DNA of 41,103 nucleotides from Fibrobacterales bacterium Fibro_02 (GTDB taxonomy: Bacteria > Fibrobacterota > Fibrobacteria > Fibrobacterales > Fibrobacteraceae), in contig LVAE01000082.1 of assembly GCA_001603905.1 (NCBI GenBank), forward strand, positions 1 through 41,103, given 5' to 3'. Below the pieces are notes generated by a model that was not told the origin of the DNA, searched no databases, and saw only the letters and a program-made list of their open reading frames with translations. The translations under genes and the position numbers were made by a program. The stretch's first letter is position 1. The number at the start of each line of letters is the position of its first letter. Positions 1 to 8,811 of this stretch are shown here, piece after piece.

Positions 1-324
1 AAGGCTAAGCTCGTCCGCAGCTGCGTGGATCGCATGATCACTTATGCAAAGAAGGGTGACCTCTCTGCACGTCGTGAAGCTTCCCGCTTCGTGATGAGCC
101 CGAAGGCCGTGCAGGACCTGTTCGCAACGATCGGTCCTCGCTACGCTTCCCGTAACGGCGGCTACACCCGCATCATCAAGCTCGGCCCGAACCGCGCTGG
201 TGACGCTTCCGAAATGGCTCTCGTCGGTCTCGTCGAAGACGAAATCGTCGTGAAGACCAAGAAGGCTGCCGAACCTGCCAAGTCCGAAGCTGTGAGCATG
301 GTCGAAGGCGAAAGCAAGGCATAA
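1..324 (+). CDS. rplQ: 50S ribosomal protein L17, C-terminal part (5' end outside window)
   Basis: The frame is open from the first base, so the start codon lies upstream of the window. The visible 107 residues carry the L17 core: arginine/lysine-rich AKKGDLSARREASRFV, then a GPRYASRNGGYTRIIKLGPNRAGDASEMALVGLV segment that binds 23S rRNA in the large subunit. After this core there is an acidic/lysine tail (KTKKAAEPAKSEAV), longer than in E. coli L17. In most bacteria rplQ ends the alpha operon, and a hairpin terminator follows here, which fits. Confidence 0.93.
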   Translation, partial: KAKLVRSCVDRMITYAKKGDLSARREASRFVMSPKAVQDLFATIGPRYASRNGGYTRIIKLGPNRAGDASEMALVGLVEDEIVVKTKKAAEPAKSEAVSMVEGESKA

Positions 325-347
325 TTGATCTTTGCAAAAAGATTGAA

Positions 348-381
348 AAACAGGCGCGACTTACGTCGGCCTGTTTTTTTA
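348..381 (+). terminator. Rho-independent terminator after rplQ
   Basis: AACAGG pairs with CCTGTT and an inner GAC-ttac-GTC extends the stem, followed by a run of seven T. It sits 24 bp after the rplQ stop and separates the ribosomal operon from the polysaccharide genes. Confidence 0.85.
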
Positions 382-412
382 TTGCCCCGCTAATTTTGTA
401 TTTTATAGAAAC

Positions 413-1588
413 ATGCGAAGTTTTATTTTATTTGTTGCCCTATTGTGCGTATCGGTTTTTGCGGACGATGATCTGTTCCAGTCGTCGGGTGCTTTTTCCG
501 CGAAGAAGGGCGGTATCTCGTCGCGTAGCAGCGCGGCCCTGCAGCCGTCCTTTTCGGAAGTTCCCGTGGACTCCACCTACATTCTCGGACCAGGTGATTT
601 CCTGGACTTGATGCTCGAGGATAACTACCTGTCGCTGCAGGTGTATCCCGATGGCTCCGTCGCTATCGAGGAATGCGGCGCAGTCGTGGTGGGCGGGAAG
701 ACTCTTGCCGAGGCGCGCGAGCTGATCCTGGATCTTGCGGCCAAGCGCTACAAGCGCGACCAGTGCTTTGTGCAGCTGGCGGCTCTCAAGAAGTTCAAGG
801 TGAACGCGATGGGCGCCATCAGTATGGTGGGCCAGCAGCTGGTGGAACCGCAGACGCGCCTGAGCTATTTCTTGCGCCAGGTGGGCGGGCTCCTTCCGAC
901 GGCCAACAAGGAAAATATTATGGTCATCCGCGACAAGGATACCCTGCATATCGACTACAGCGCCATGTACATGAAGGGTAACTTCGAGGACGACATCATG
1001 CTCAAGCAGGGTGACAAGGTCTTCGTTCCGTTCGTGGAAATTAGCGACAATGTCTCGCTGATTTTCCCTGGCTTCAGGACGAGCGTCGCCTACCAGGAAG
1101 GCCGCACCCTTCAGGAATATTTTGACCTCGCGGGCGGTGCCCGTATGCAGAACTATGGCTACAAGGCCGTGTGTGTCCGCGAACCGGGGCAGGCTCCCCG
1201 CTGGATCACGATTGCCGAGATGAAGCAGACCAAGGTTGCTCCCAATACCGAAGTCGAGTTCACGGTGCAGGACATGCTCGTGTACGTGGGCGGTGCCGTC
1301 AACTATATCGGGCGTCATCCGTACGACCCCTCGTGGCATGCGATCGACTACGTGGCCGCATCGGGTATCAACACGATTTCGGGTACCTGGAACCAGATCA
1401 GGGTCTGGCGCGGCAAGAACCCCGAGGCGCTGAAGCTGAGCGTGACCGAGGACCAGATCATGCCGGGCGACTATATCGAGATTCCCAAGAGCCATTACGA
1501 ATCCTTCAAGGACTTCACCTTGTTCCTGGCTTCGCTCTTGACGGTGGTCTCCTCGGCGTTCATCATTTATGTCAACTACAACAGATAG
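413..1588 (+). CDS. Polysaccharide biosynthesis/export protein (Wza-like)
   Basis: 391 residues. A type I signal peptide is visible at 1-17 (MRSFILFVALLCVSVFA, cleavage before DDD). There is no lipobox, unlike E. coli Wza. Around residues 55-135 lies a poly-export domain (PVDSTYILGPGDFLDLML, VYPDGSVAIEECGAVVVGGKTLAEA), followed by two SLBB-like segments (NAMGAISMVGQQLVEP; FPGFRTSVAYQEGRTLQEYFDLAGG). The C-terminus has a hydrophobic helix (FTLFLASLLTVVSSAFIIYV). Family members form the outer-membrane channel for capsule or O-polysaccharide export. The next gene, Wzz-like, starts 7 bp after the stop, so the two are probably co-transcribed. A C-terminal membrane helix is atypical but fits the helical barrel of this family. 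Confidence 0.85.
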   Translation: MRSFILFVALLCVSVFADDDLFQSSGAFSAKKGGISSRSSAALQPSFSEVPVDSTYILGPGDFLDLMLEDNYLSLQVYPDGSVAIEECGAVVVGGKTLAEARELILDLAAKRYKRDQCFVQLAALKKFKVNAMGAISMVGQQLVEPQTRLSYFLRQVGGLLPTANKENIMVIRDKDTLHIDYSAMYMKGNFEDDIMLKQGDKVFVPFVEISDNVSLIFPGFRTSVAYQEGRTLQEYFDLAGGARMQNYGYKAVCVREPGQAPRWITIAEMKQTKVAPNTEVEFTVQDMLVYVGGAVNYIGRHPYDPSWHAIDYVAASGINTISGTWNQIRVWRGKNPEALKLSVTEDQIMPGDYIEIPKSHYESFKDFTLFLASLLTVVSSAFIIYVNYNR

Positions 1589-1594
1589 CGTTTT

Positions 1595-2800
1595 ATGGAA
1601 AGACAATCCTCCATCGGCTTGATCGAAATCCTCCTGAAGGCGATCAACAGCGACCTGAAGCACTTCAAGCTGTTTTCGGCCATTGTCCTGTTGCCTACGC
1701 TTGCCGTGTTTGTGGCGGTCATGTGGGTGATCAAGCCCATGTATGCGGCGACCGCTGTCGTGACGCCTCCGCCCGCCTCGCAGGCATCGCTGAGCGGCCT
1801 CAGTTCCATGATGGGTGGGATGTCCGGGATGAGTTCCCTGCTCGGGTTGACCTCGAGCGACGAGGACGCCAACGCGGTTTCCACGATTTTCAATTCCTGG
1901 GAACTCCATGACCAGGTCATCCGCGAATTCAACCTGGCGGAGCATTACGAGTTCGACGGAAAGTTCCATGCCGACCTTCTTAAGAAGTTCCGCAAGCACT
2001 TCGGCGTGGAGATGAACAAGGACGACATGTTCGCGGTTTCGATGGAGGACGAGGACTACAAGCTTGCTGCGAAGATGGTCTCGTTCATGCTCGAGAAGGC
2101 GGACTCCGCGTTCAACGCGTTCAAGACGGCGCAGGCGAAGCAGTCCAGGGAATATTTCCAGTCGAGGCTCGACAGCTGCGAACACGCATTAGATTCGCTC
2201 CTCGAGGATTTCGTGAAGTTCCAGGTGGATAACGATTTCTACGATCCCGAGATTCAGCTCGAGTCGACTCTTAAGTACATGAGTTCGCTGCAGGCGAAGC
2301 GCGAGGAGGTGGCGATGGAGCTTGCCTTCGAGAAGGCGGACCGCGGCACGGGTAGCAAGCGTTATGACGAACTTAGCAAGCGTTACAGCAGCGTGAATAC
2401 GGCCCTGCATGGCGCCCTGAACGGCAAGAACCGCAACGTGGGCATGGTCGCCCTCAAGAAGTCCCCGGGACTTGGCCTCGAATACATGCGCCGCGAAAAC
2501 GAGATTCGTGTGCAGGAGGCGATGTACAAGCTGCTCCGCCAGCAGAGCGAGCAGATGAAGCTTGAAGAGGCGAAGATGCTGACGAACCTCCACATTCTGG
2601 AGGCTCCCTGGGAAAACGACAAGAAGATTTACCCGCTCCGTGGCGTAACGCTCGTCTTCACCTTTGCCGTCGCCGTGCTTCTGGGCACGATCATTTGCAG
2701 CCTGCTCGTCTACTTTGAGGAGGAGGAACGCAAGGGTTCCGATGTCGCCCGCGAATGGATTGCCTTCAAGGGATTTTTCCGCAGGAAGTCCAAGGGATAG
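1595..2800 (+). CDS. Chain-length determinant / Wzz-like protein
   Basis: 401 residues with the two-helix Wzz layout: an N-terminal membrane segment (about 28-50, FSAIVLLPTLAVFVAVMWVI), a long periplasmic region, and a C-terminal membrane segment (about 350-375, LVFTFAVAVLLGTIICSLLV). A GLSSMMGGMSGMSSLLGL low-complexity stretch after the first helix and the coiled-coil-rich middle (residues 150-330) are typical of polysaccharide co-polymerases. No C-terminal tyrosine kinase domain is present. It would set polymer length together with the polymerase encoded next, which starts 3 bp after this stop. Confidence 0.82.
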   Translation: MERQSSIGLIEILLKAINSDLKHFKLFSAIVLLPTLAVFVAVMWVIKPMYAATAVVTPPPASQASLSGLSSMMGGMSGMSSLLGLTSSDEDANAVSTIFNSWELHDQVIREFNLAEHYEFDGKFHADLLKKFRKHFGVEMNKDDMFAVSMEDEDYKLAAKMVSFMLEKADSAFNAFKTAQAKQSREYFQSRLDSCEHALDSLLEDFVKFQVDNDFYDPEIQLESTLKYMSSLQAKREEVAMELAFEKADRGTGSKRYDELSKRYSSVNTALHGALNGKNRNVGMVALKKSPGLGLEYMRRENEIRVQEAMYKLLRQQSEQMKLEEAKMLTNLHILEAPWENDKKIYPLRGVTLVFTFAVAVLLGTIICSLLVYFEEEERKGSDVAREWIAFKGFFRRKSKG

Positions 2801-2803
2801 TTG

Positions 2804-4159
2804 ATGTTCTCCTGGGTAATGGAATATCCGGAGTCGGTATTCGCCTTTGCACTGTCCCTTTTTTGTCTGGTGCAGGCGATCTGGTTCAAGAAGGATTTCT
2901 TTAGCCCCATTACCGTCTATGTCTTTTCGCAGAGTATCACTCTCGGAATTTCGTACCTGCGTCTCGACGTGGCGATGACGGATTTCAAGCCCAAGACCTG
3001 GATGATCTGGATTCTTGGGATGCTTTCGTTCTGTACGGGAAGTTTCCTGGTGAAGCTGTTCGCCAAGTCGAAACGGATTCCCTGCGATATCGCCCAGCCT
3101 ACGCCGCCGAGGAACTACAACTGGCGGCTGCATCTGGTGTTCTCGTTTTTGGCCTTTTTTGCTTTTGCCATCGGCGTTTTTGGCGTGGTGCAGATGGCCG
3201 GGAACCTGCTTGTCTTTACGCCCGATCCGGCCAAGTGGATGTCGAAGGATATCAATTACGGCTACTATGCCCTGCTGGTCAGTAGCGGCCCCCTGTCGGT
3301 GCTGCTTTTCGGGGTCGCCGCCTTCAAGAAGTTCAATGACGACAGGATTGTGCGCATTATCTCGAAGTTCATGGTGCTCTTCACGATCGCTCTCAACTTT
3401 TGCGCCTATCCGAACCGAACGGCCCTCTTCTTCAATGTGGGCTTCCTGATTATCCTGATGAACTTCTTGTACAAGCGCATTTCGCCGGTGGTGATCAGCG
3501 TCTTCCTCGTCCTTGCTATCGCGGCCTTCGTGGGTATCAGTAGCGTGCGTGCGCAGTATGGCGGCAGCGATGTCCAGGGCAAGGCCATGGACGTGGTGAT
3601 GAAGCTCCCTTACATGTACGTGGCGAACAATTACTGGAACCTGGATTATGCGGTCAATTCCCCGCCCGACAGGGAGATCCATCCGCACACCTACGGCATT
3701 GACTTTTTCCATGGAATTTTCGAGTACGCCCGCGTGAGCGGCAGCTTCAGGCAGAGTTTCCGCTGGGACGATGCGTTCAACGAGCGCGTACAGAAGGTCT
3801 ACGGGTTCAATACGGTGAACTACCTCTGGGATGTCTACAAGGACTTCTTCATGTTCGGCGTGTTCTTTTTCCCGCTGCTGTGCGGCATGGGGCTTACCCT
3901 TTTGTACCTCAAGCTGTGCGGCCCGTATTCGCCGAGGCAGGTGGCACTTTATTCGTTCTTCATCTACTTTGTCGGCTGGTGGTTCTTTACGTCGGGCTAC
4001 AAGCAGGGCATCTACTGTATCTGGGGAATGCTCGTGTTTGCCGTGACGACGGCCTGCGCCTGGAAATTGCCGAAAAAGAGATTACCAGCGGATGCGTCTG
4101 TTGTGGACAAAGTAAGCGACAAGTTGCAGGCTGAGCAACAGGTCGCCAGTGAGCGTTAG
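2804..4159 (+). CDS. O-antigen/oligosaccharide polymerase (Wzy-like), multi-pass membrane protein
   Basis: 451 residues with about ten hydrophobic segments and a large loop around residues 255-345 (RAQYGGSDVQGKAMDV ... FNTVNYLWDVYKDFF), as in the O-antigen polymerase/ligase superfamily. I chose ATG 2804 over TTG 2801 because AGGGA at 2793-2797 is then six bases away. It follows the Wzz-like gene directly. The substrate cannot be told from sequence. The last 78 bp overlap the 3' end of the convergent flippase gene. Confidence 0.75.
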   Translation: MFSWVMEYPESVFAFALSLFCLVQAIWFKKDFFSPITVYVFSQSITLGISYLRLDVAMTDFKPKTWMIWILGMLSFCTGSFLVKLFAKSKRIPCDIAQPTPPRNYNWRLHLVFSFLAFFAFAIGVFGVVQMAGNLLVFTPDPAKWMSKDINYGYYALLVSSGPLSVLLFGVAAFKKFNDDRIVRIISKFMVLFTIALNFCAYPNRTALFFNVGFLIILMNFLYKRISPVVISVFLVLAIAAFVGISSVRAQYGGSDVQGKAMDVVMKLPYMYVANNYWNLDYAVNSPPDREIHPHTYGIDFFHGIFEYARVSGSFRQSFRWDDAFNERVQKVYGFNTVNYLWDVYKDFFMFGVFFFPLLCGMGLTLLYLKLCGPYSPRQVALYSFFIYFVGWWFFTSGYKQGIYCIWGMLVFAVTTACAWKLPKKRLPADASVVDKVSDKLQAEQQVASER

Positions 4160-5314
4160 CACCGGGAGATAGGCGGACGGGAGTCGGGGTGCCCCGACAA
4201 TGCAGACGGCGATGTTCAGGAGCCCACCCGCGGTAATCATGGCGCCGTAGAGCCAGGTGCATTTTTCCTTAAGAAGTGTCGAGATCATGCCCATGCGGGT
4301 GGCCTGCAGTATGAGCGAGCAGGCGAGGATTCGCAGGCAGTGGCAGCTTGTCTCGAGCACGTCGGGGGTCCAGGGGGCTGCAAAGAAAACAAGGCGGAGT
4401 GTGTACTGCGGGAAAAGCCAGAAGGGGGTCGTCACCATGACGATAAACAGCGTGAAGGTGGCCTGGTCGCGCAGGTGGAGTATCCGGCTGTCGGTCTGGT
4501 GCAGCGTAATCAGGCTCGACGAGATGAAGTGTACCATGAGTCCCGAGGCGAGGATGACCAGCTTGTGCGAGAAGTTGTAGGCGCCCAGGAATTCGGGGGA
4601 GGCGAAGTGGGCGACCGTGTAGAGGCCCACGGGCAGGTAGGCGAAGCTTGCGAGGCTCGACAGCGCATAGGGACAGGCCGCCTTGAACATGAGCCTGAAG
4701 AAGCGGAAGGTGTGTATGCCGACCTGAAGGACCTTCAGGGTGAACGCCTGGCCGACACCGAAACCGAATGCGGGGAGTGCCGCGATGATCATGGCGCATG
4801 CGATGGAGGGAATCGTGTCGAACTTGAAGACGCACAGGGCGATTCCCATGACGGTGCAGTACGAAACCGTATGGAGTATTTTCGAGAGCAGGAGCTTTTT
4901 CCAGAAGTGGCCGCAGATGAAGAACCAGTCAAAGAAGGCGTGCTGGAAAAGGAGCCCGAGCGCAAGGATCAGTTCCCCTTCGAAGATGTCGCTGTCCCTG
5001 CGGACGGTACATGCGAAAACTGCCATCGCCAGTGCGGCAAAGGCGGTCATGGAGAGTCTGAGCTGCAGGACGTTCCTGAAGAGATTCCCCTGGGTGGCGC
5101 GTTTCCCGAAAAAGGCGAGAATCAGCGTCGCCATGCCGAAATCGGCGAGGGCGCAGAAGATGGTGTAGTCGCTCTGTAAAATTCCGAACGATCCGAATTT
5201 GACAATTCCGAGATTATTGGCGATAATATTCTGTACAAGGACGGACACCCCCTGGATGAGGATGTTGACCAGAGAAATGAAAACGCCGATTTTAATGTTC
5301 CTAAACGCTTGCAA
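4082..5314 (-). CDS. Polysaccharide flippase (Wzx/MATE-like), multi-pass membrane protein
   Basis: 410 residues with about twelve hydrophobic helices, beginning IKIGVFISLVNILIQGVSVLVQNIIANNLG and followed by VKFGSFGILQS. This is the start of oligosaccharide flippases of the MOP superfamily, which move lipid-linked repeat units across the inner membrane. The only in-frame start near the family N-terminus is TTG at 5314, with a weak ribosome site. The gene is convergent with the polymerase and their coding ends overlap tail to tail by 78 bp. Wza, Wzz, Wzy and Wzx together make a Wzy-dependent export set, but no glycosyltransferase is in the window. Confidence 0.8.
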   Translation of the reverse strand: MQAFRNIKIGVFISLVNILIQGVSVLVQNIIANNLGIVKFGSFGILQSDYTIFCALADFGMATLILAFFGKRATQGNLFRNVLQLRLSMTAFAALAMAVFACTVRRDSDIFEGELILALGLLFQHAFFDWFFICGHFWKKLLLSKILHTVSYCTVMGIALCVFKFDTIPSIACAMIIAALPAFGFGVGQAFTLKVLQVGIHTFRFFRLMFKAACPYALSSLASFAYLPVGLYTVAHFASPEFLGAYNFSHKLVILASGLMVHFISSSLITLHQTDSRILHLRDQATFTLFIVMVTTPFWLFPQYTLRLVFFAAPWTPDVLETSCHCLRILACSLILQATRMGMISTLLKEKCTWLYGAMITAGGLLNIAVCIVGAPRLPSAYLPVLTLTGDLLLSLQLVAYFVHNRRIRW

Positions 5315-5380
5315 CGTGCCATAAAATAGATGTTTCCGCTTTGCATGTCTTCGAGATTTTGTATCTTTGGGTGCAAAATC

Positions 5381-5460
5381 GCGAGAGTGGCGGAATTGGC
5401 AGACGCACCAGACTTAGGATCTGGCACTTCGGTGTGAGGGTTCGACTCCCTCCTCTCGCA
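5381..5460 (+). tRNA. tRNA-Leu (anticodon TAG)
   Basis: An 80-nt cloverleaf. The acceptor stem is GCGAGAG/CTCTCGC with discriminator A; the D arm is GCG/CGC with AATTGGCAGA. The anticodon stem CCAGA/TCTGG encloses CTTAGGA, giving anticodon TAG. The long variable arm (CACTTCGGTG) is typical of a class II tRNA, and the T arm is GAGGG-TTCGACT-CCCTC. CCA is not encoded. The trigger factor gene follows 41 bp later. Confidence 0.95.
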
Positions 5461-5501
5461 TGTTTTTCATTACTCTTTTCAACCGACTCTCGGAGTTCAT
5501 C

Positions 5502-6761
5502 ATGAGCGTAGAAATCAAAGAAACAAGCGCAACCGTGCGCACCCTCGAAATCACCATCCCGCAGGCGGACCTCACTGCCCCCTTCGAAAAGAAGCTGAAC
5601 CAGTACAAGAAGCAGGTCACCATGAAGGGTTTCCGTCAGGGCATGGTGCCGAAGGCTATGGTCCTCAAGCAGTTTGGCGGCGCTATCCGTCAGGAAGCCG
5701 TGGACGAAGTCGTGAACAAGCTCGTTCAGGAAGCGCTCAAGAACGCCAACATCATTCCGGTGGGCCAGATGAAGGTCGTGGATTTCAAGGACGACAAGGA
5801 AAACGACATCGCACTTAAGGTCGAAGTCGAAATGGATCCGGAAATCGACATCAAGGGCTATGCTGACACGGGCATCACCGTTCCCGATACGGCTGTGCAC
5901 GAAGAAGAAGTCCAGGCCGAATACGACCGTCTGATGCAGATGTGGAGCAAGGACGAACATGTGGACCGTGCCGCCAAGAAGGGCGACGTGGTCGTGGGTA
6001 ACTATCTCGAAGTGGTGATCGACGGCGAAAAGCAGGAACTCCCGGAAAACAAGGAATTCCGTAGCCTCCTCGGCCAGTCCGCTTCTCCGGGATTCGACGA
6101 AGGCCTCACCGGTGCAAATGCCGGCGAAACCAAGGAAATCAACTTCAAGTACCCGGATGACCACAAGGACGAACGCTACCGCGGCAAGACCGCCCAGTTC
6201 AAGGTGGAAGTGACCGACGTGCGCGAAATCGTTCCGCCGACCATGGACGAAGAATTCTGCAAGCAGATTGGCGTGAAGGACGTCGAGGAACTCAAGCAGA
6301 ACCTCGCCGAAGGTCTCGCTAACCAGAAGCAGGACGCCGCGAAGAACAAGGCCATCAACGAAGCTCTCGACAAGATTATCGAAGCCAACCCGTTCGAAGT
6401 GCCGAAGTCCCGCGTGTACGACCTCATCAAGTGGACGCTGAACCGCAACGCCCAGAGCGAACAGGACGTGGTGGAACCGACCGAAGAACAGCTGAACGGC
6501 CTCACTCCGGAAGCTATCCGCGAAATCAAGAAGCATCGCATTCTCGACTTTATTGCAACAAAGGAAAAGATTCGTCCGAACCAGGCTGCCGTTGACGCTC
6601 GCCTGCAGGAAATGGCAAAGGCCTACCATGTGGATTTCGAAACACTGAAGGGCCACTTCCGCCAGTCCGGCCGCATCAACCAGCTGCGTGACGAACTGCG
6701 CGTCCAGATGGCTGCCGACTTTATCGTCGGTATCCGCCCGGCCGCCGAAGAAAACAAGTAA
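5502..6761 (+). CDS. tig: Trigger factor, ribosome-associated chaperone
   Basis: 419 residues. The ribosome-docking signature GFRQGMVP is at 43-50 in the N-terminal domain. A PPIase-like region follows (about 150-245, KKGDVVVGNYLEV ... GYDEGLTGANAGETKEI-like), then the helical C-terminal chaperone arms. The start is ATG 5502, preceded by GGAG (CTCTCGGAGTTCATC). An upstream in-frame ATG at 5460 would overlap the last base of the tRNA and is unlikely. The protein binds nascent chains at the ribosome exit. The order tig-clpP-clpX is conserved across many bacteria; clpP starts 12 bp downstream. Confidence 0.95.
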   Translation: MSVEIKETSATVRTLEITIPQADLTAPFEKKLNQYKKQVTMKGFRQGMVPKAMVLKQFGGAIRQEAVDEVVNKLVQEALKNANIIPVGQMKVVDFKDDKENDIALKVEVEMDPEIDIKGYADTGITVPDTAVHEEEVQAEYDRLMQMWSKDEHVDRAAKKGDVVVGNYLEVVIDGEKQELPENKEFRSLLGQSASPGFDEGLTGANAGETKEINFKYPDDHKDERYRGKTAQFKVEVTDVREIVPPTMDEEFCKQIGVKDVEELKQNLAEGLANQKQDAAKNKAINEALDKIIEANPFEVPKSRVYDLIKWTLNRNAQSEQDVVEPTEEQLNGLTPEAIREIKKHRILDFIATKEKIRPNQAAVDARLQEMAKAYHVDFETLKGHFRQSGRINQLRDELRVQMAADFIVGIRPAAEENK

Positions 6762-6773
6762 GAGGTAAACTGA

Positions 6774-7364
6774 ATGATCATCCCTACCGTCATAGAGACC
6801 ACCGGACGCGGTGAACGCGCCTACGATATCTACTCCCGCCTCCTCAAGGAACGCATTATCTTCCTGGGCACGCCGATCAATGACGAAGTGGCAAACAACG
6901 TCATGGCCCAGCTGATTTTCCTTGAATACGAGAACCCGGAAAAGGATATCACGCTGTATATCAACAGCCCGGGTGGTTACGTGTCGGCAGGGCTTGCCAT
7001 TTACGATACCATGCAGCACGTGCGCCCGAATATCGCGACCATCTGCATCGGCAGTTGCGCCTCGATGGCCGCCGTGCTCCTTGCCGCGGGAACCAAGGGC
7101 AAGCGCTATGCCTTGCCGCATTCCCGCATCATGCTTCACCAGCCGTCCGGTGCCGCTACCGGTCAGTCTACGGATATCCAGATTACCGCGAAGGAAATCG
7201 TGCGTACCAAGGAAACCCTGACCGAGATCGTCGCGAAGCACACGGGCAAGTCGATTGACGAAGTCCGCGAAAAGACGGACCGCGATTTCTACATGGGTCC
7301 CGAAGAAGCCAAGGCCTTCGGTGTCATCGACGAAATCTTTGTTCCGCGTAAAGAGGGAATTTAA
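6774..7364 (+). CDS. clpP: ATP-dependent Clp protease proteolytic subunit ClpP
   Basis: 196 residues, the usual ClpP length. The catalytic triad is Ser97 (GSCASMAA), His122 (RIMLHQP) and Asp171 (TDRDFYM). ClpP assembles into two heptamer rings and degrades proteins fed by ClpX in the cytoplasm. A ribosome site, AAGAGGTAA, precedes the ATG. The stop overlaps the clpX start by one base (TAATG), indicating translational coupling. Confidence 0.97.
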   Translation: MIIPTVIETTGRGERAYDIYSRLLKERIIFLGTPINDEVANNVMAQLIFLEYENPEKDITLYINSPGGYVSAGLAIYDTMQHVRPNIATICIGSCASMAAVLLAAGTKGKRYALPHSRIMLHQPSGAATGQSTDIQITAKEIVRTKETLTEIVAKHTGKSIDEVREKTDRDFYMGPEEAKAFGVIDEIFVPRKEGI

Positions 7365-8692
7365 TGTATCGTAGCGGGAAGAACCACCCGACGGTGACTT
7401 GCAGCTTTTGCGGCAAGCCCGCCGAACGCGTCGAGAAGATGATTACGGGTGCAGGCGTGCAGATCTGCAGCGACTGCATTACCATGTGTAACCGCATTAT
7501 CGAGGAAGACCGTGCCCGTGCAAGGCAGGAATCTGCCGCTGCCGAGGTGTCTTCGAAACCGCTTCCGCTCCCGACCGAAATCAAGGCGCACCTGGACGAA
7601 TACGTGATCGGCCAGGACCAGGCGAAGACCGCCCTTTCCGTAGCGGTGTACAACCACTACAAGCGTCTGCGTTACAAACAAGCTCACCCCGACGCGCAGG
7701 AAGTCGAGAAGTCGAACCTGCTGCTGGTGGGCCCGACGGGTTCGGGAAAGACGCTTCTGGCGCAGACGATGGCGCGTTTCCTGGACGTTCCCTTTACCAT
7801 TGCCGACGCGACCGTGCTTACCGAGGCGGGCTACGTGGGCGAAGACGTGGACAGCATCATCGTTCGCCTGTTGCAGGCTGCCGACTATGACGTGGCCCGC
7901 GCTGAACGCGGCATTATCTTCATCGACGAAATTGACAAGATTGCACGTAAGACTGCCAACCCCTCCATTACTCGCGACGTGAGTGGCGAAGGCGTGCAGC
8001 AGGGACTTCTGAAGCTCCTGGAAGGTACCGTCGCGGCCGTTCCCCCGAAGGGTGGCCGTAAGCATCCGGAACAGCCGCTCGTGCAGGTGAACACCAAGAA
8101 CATCCTGTTCATTTGCGGTGGCGCCTTCGAGACGCTCGACAAGATTATTTCCCGCCGCGTGAACACCGGCGGAATGGGCTTCGGTGCCGACATCCGCAGT
8201 GCCGAGGAAAATTCGCTCAGCGAACTTTTCAAGATGCTCGAACCCGATGACCTGATCCAGTTCGGTCTGATTCCCGAAATCGTGGGTCGCTTGCCGGTCG
8301 CTGTCGCCCTCGAGGAACTCGACGAGGCAGCCCTCCTCAACATCCTGACCCAGCCGAAGAACGCTCTCGTGAAGCAGTACAAGAGCCTGTTCGAAATGGA
8401 CGGGATCGAGCTCAAGTTCGAAGATGACGCCCTCAAGGAAATCGTCCGCGAGACGATGGTCCGCAAGACGGGTGCCCGCGGGCTCCGTTCCGTGATGGAA
8501 AAGACCTTGCAGCGTGCGATGTTCGAGATGCCAGGCTCTGGCAAGAAGGAGTTCGTGGTGACCGCCGAAATCGTGAAGAACGGTCTCAAGGCTCCCGAAA
8601 AGAAATCCGCCGGAAAGACTGTCGCGCTTGAAGCCAATTCTGGCGATGCAGGCGAGGCTTCTTCCCGCAAGAGTCGCAAGAAGGCTTCGTAG
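7364..8692 (+). CDS. clpX: ATP-dependent Clp protease ATP-binding subunit ClpX
   Basis: 442 residues. The N-terminal zinc-binding domain has Cys13, Cys16, Cys35 and Cys38. Walker A is GPTGSGKT (123-130), the pore loop GYVG is near 156-159, and Walker B is IIFIDEID (about 183-191). The AAA+ unfoldase delivers substrates to ClpP. The tail after about residue 405 ([12 protein letters not shown] ... SRKSRKKAS) is a Lys/Ser-rich extension beyond the usual ClpX end. A terminator follows. Confidence 0.97.
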   Translation: MYRSGKNHPTVTCSFCGKPAERVEKMITGAGVQICSDCITMCNRIIEEDRARARQESAAAEVSSKPLPLPTEIKAHLDEYVIGQDQAKTALSVAVYNHYKRLRYKQAHPDAQEVEKSNLLLVGPTGSGKTLLAQTMARFLDVPFTIADATVLTEAGYVGEDVDSIIVRLLQAADYDVARAERGIIFIDEIDKIARKTANPSITRDVSGEGVQQGLLKLLEGTVAAVPPKGGRKHPEQPLVQVNTKNILFICGGAFETLDKIISRRVNTGGMGFGADIRSAEENSLSELFKMLEPDDLIQFGLIPEIVGRLPVAVALEELDEAALLNILTQPKNALVKQYKSLFEMDGIELKFEDDALKEIVRETMVRKTGARGLRSVMEKTLQRAMFEMPGSGKKEFVVTAEIVKNGLKAPEKKSAGKTVALEANSGDAGEASSRKSRKKAS

Positions 8693-8728
8693 AGTCGAAT
8701 CCAGGATTTATTCCAAGTTCGAAAAGCG

Positions 8729-8759
8729 AAAAGTTGCCGCAGGAAACGGCAACTTTTTT
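8729..8759 (+). terminator. Rho-independent terminator after clpX
   Basis: AAGTTGCCG and CGGCAACTT pair around a 6-7 base loop and are followed by a T run. This closes the tig-clpP-clpX group. Confidence 0.85.
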
Positions 8760-8811
8760 GTATATGCAAATGTCCTTTGACGCAGGAAAGGCTTTTCGCC
8801 GTTGCGTGTCG

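Noticed and set aside
440..2185. Long open frames opposite wza, wzz, tig and clpX
   Set aside because: They are antisense frames in GC-rich genes whose sense products are recognised families. The antisense products are His/Arg/Leu-rich with no family pattern.
5460..5501. Trigger factor start at 5460
   Set aside because: It overlaps the last base of the tRNA and has no ribosome site. ATG 5502 has GGAG and gives the family N-terminus.
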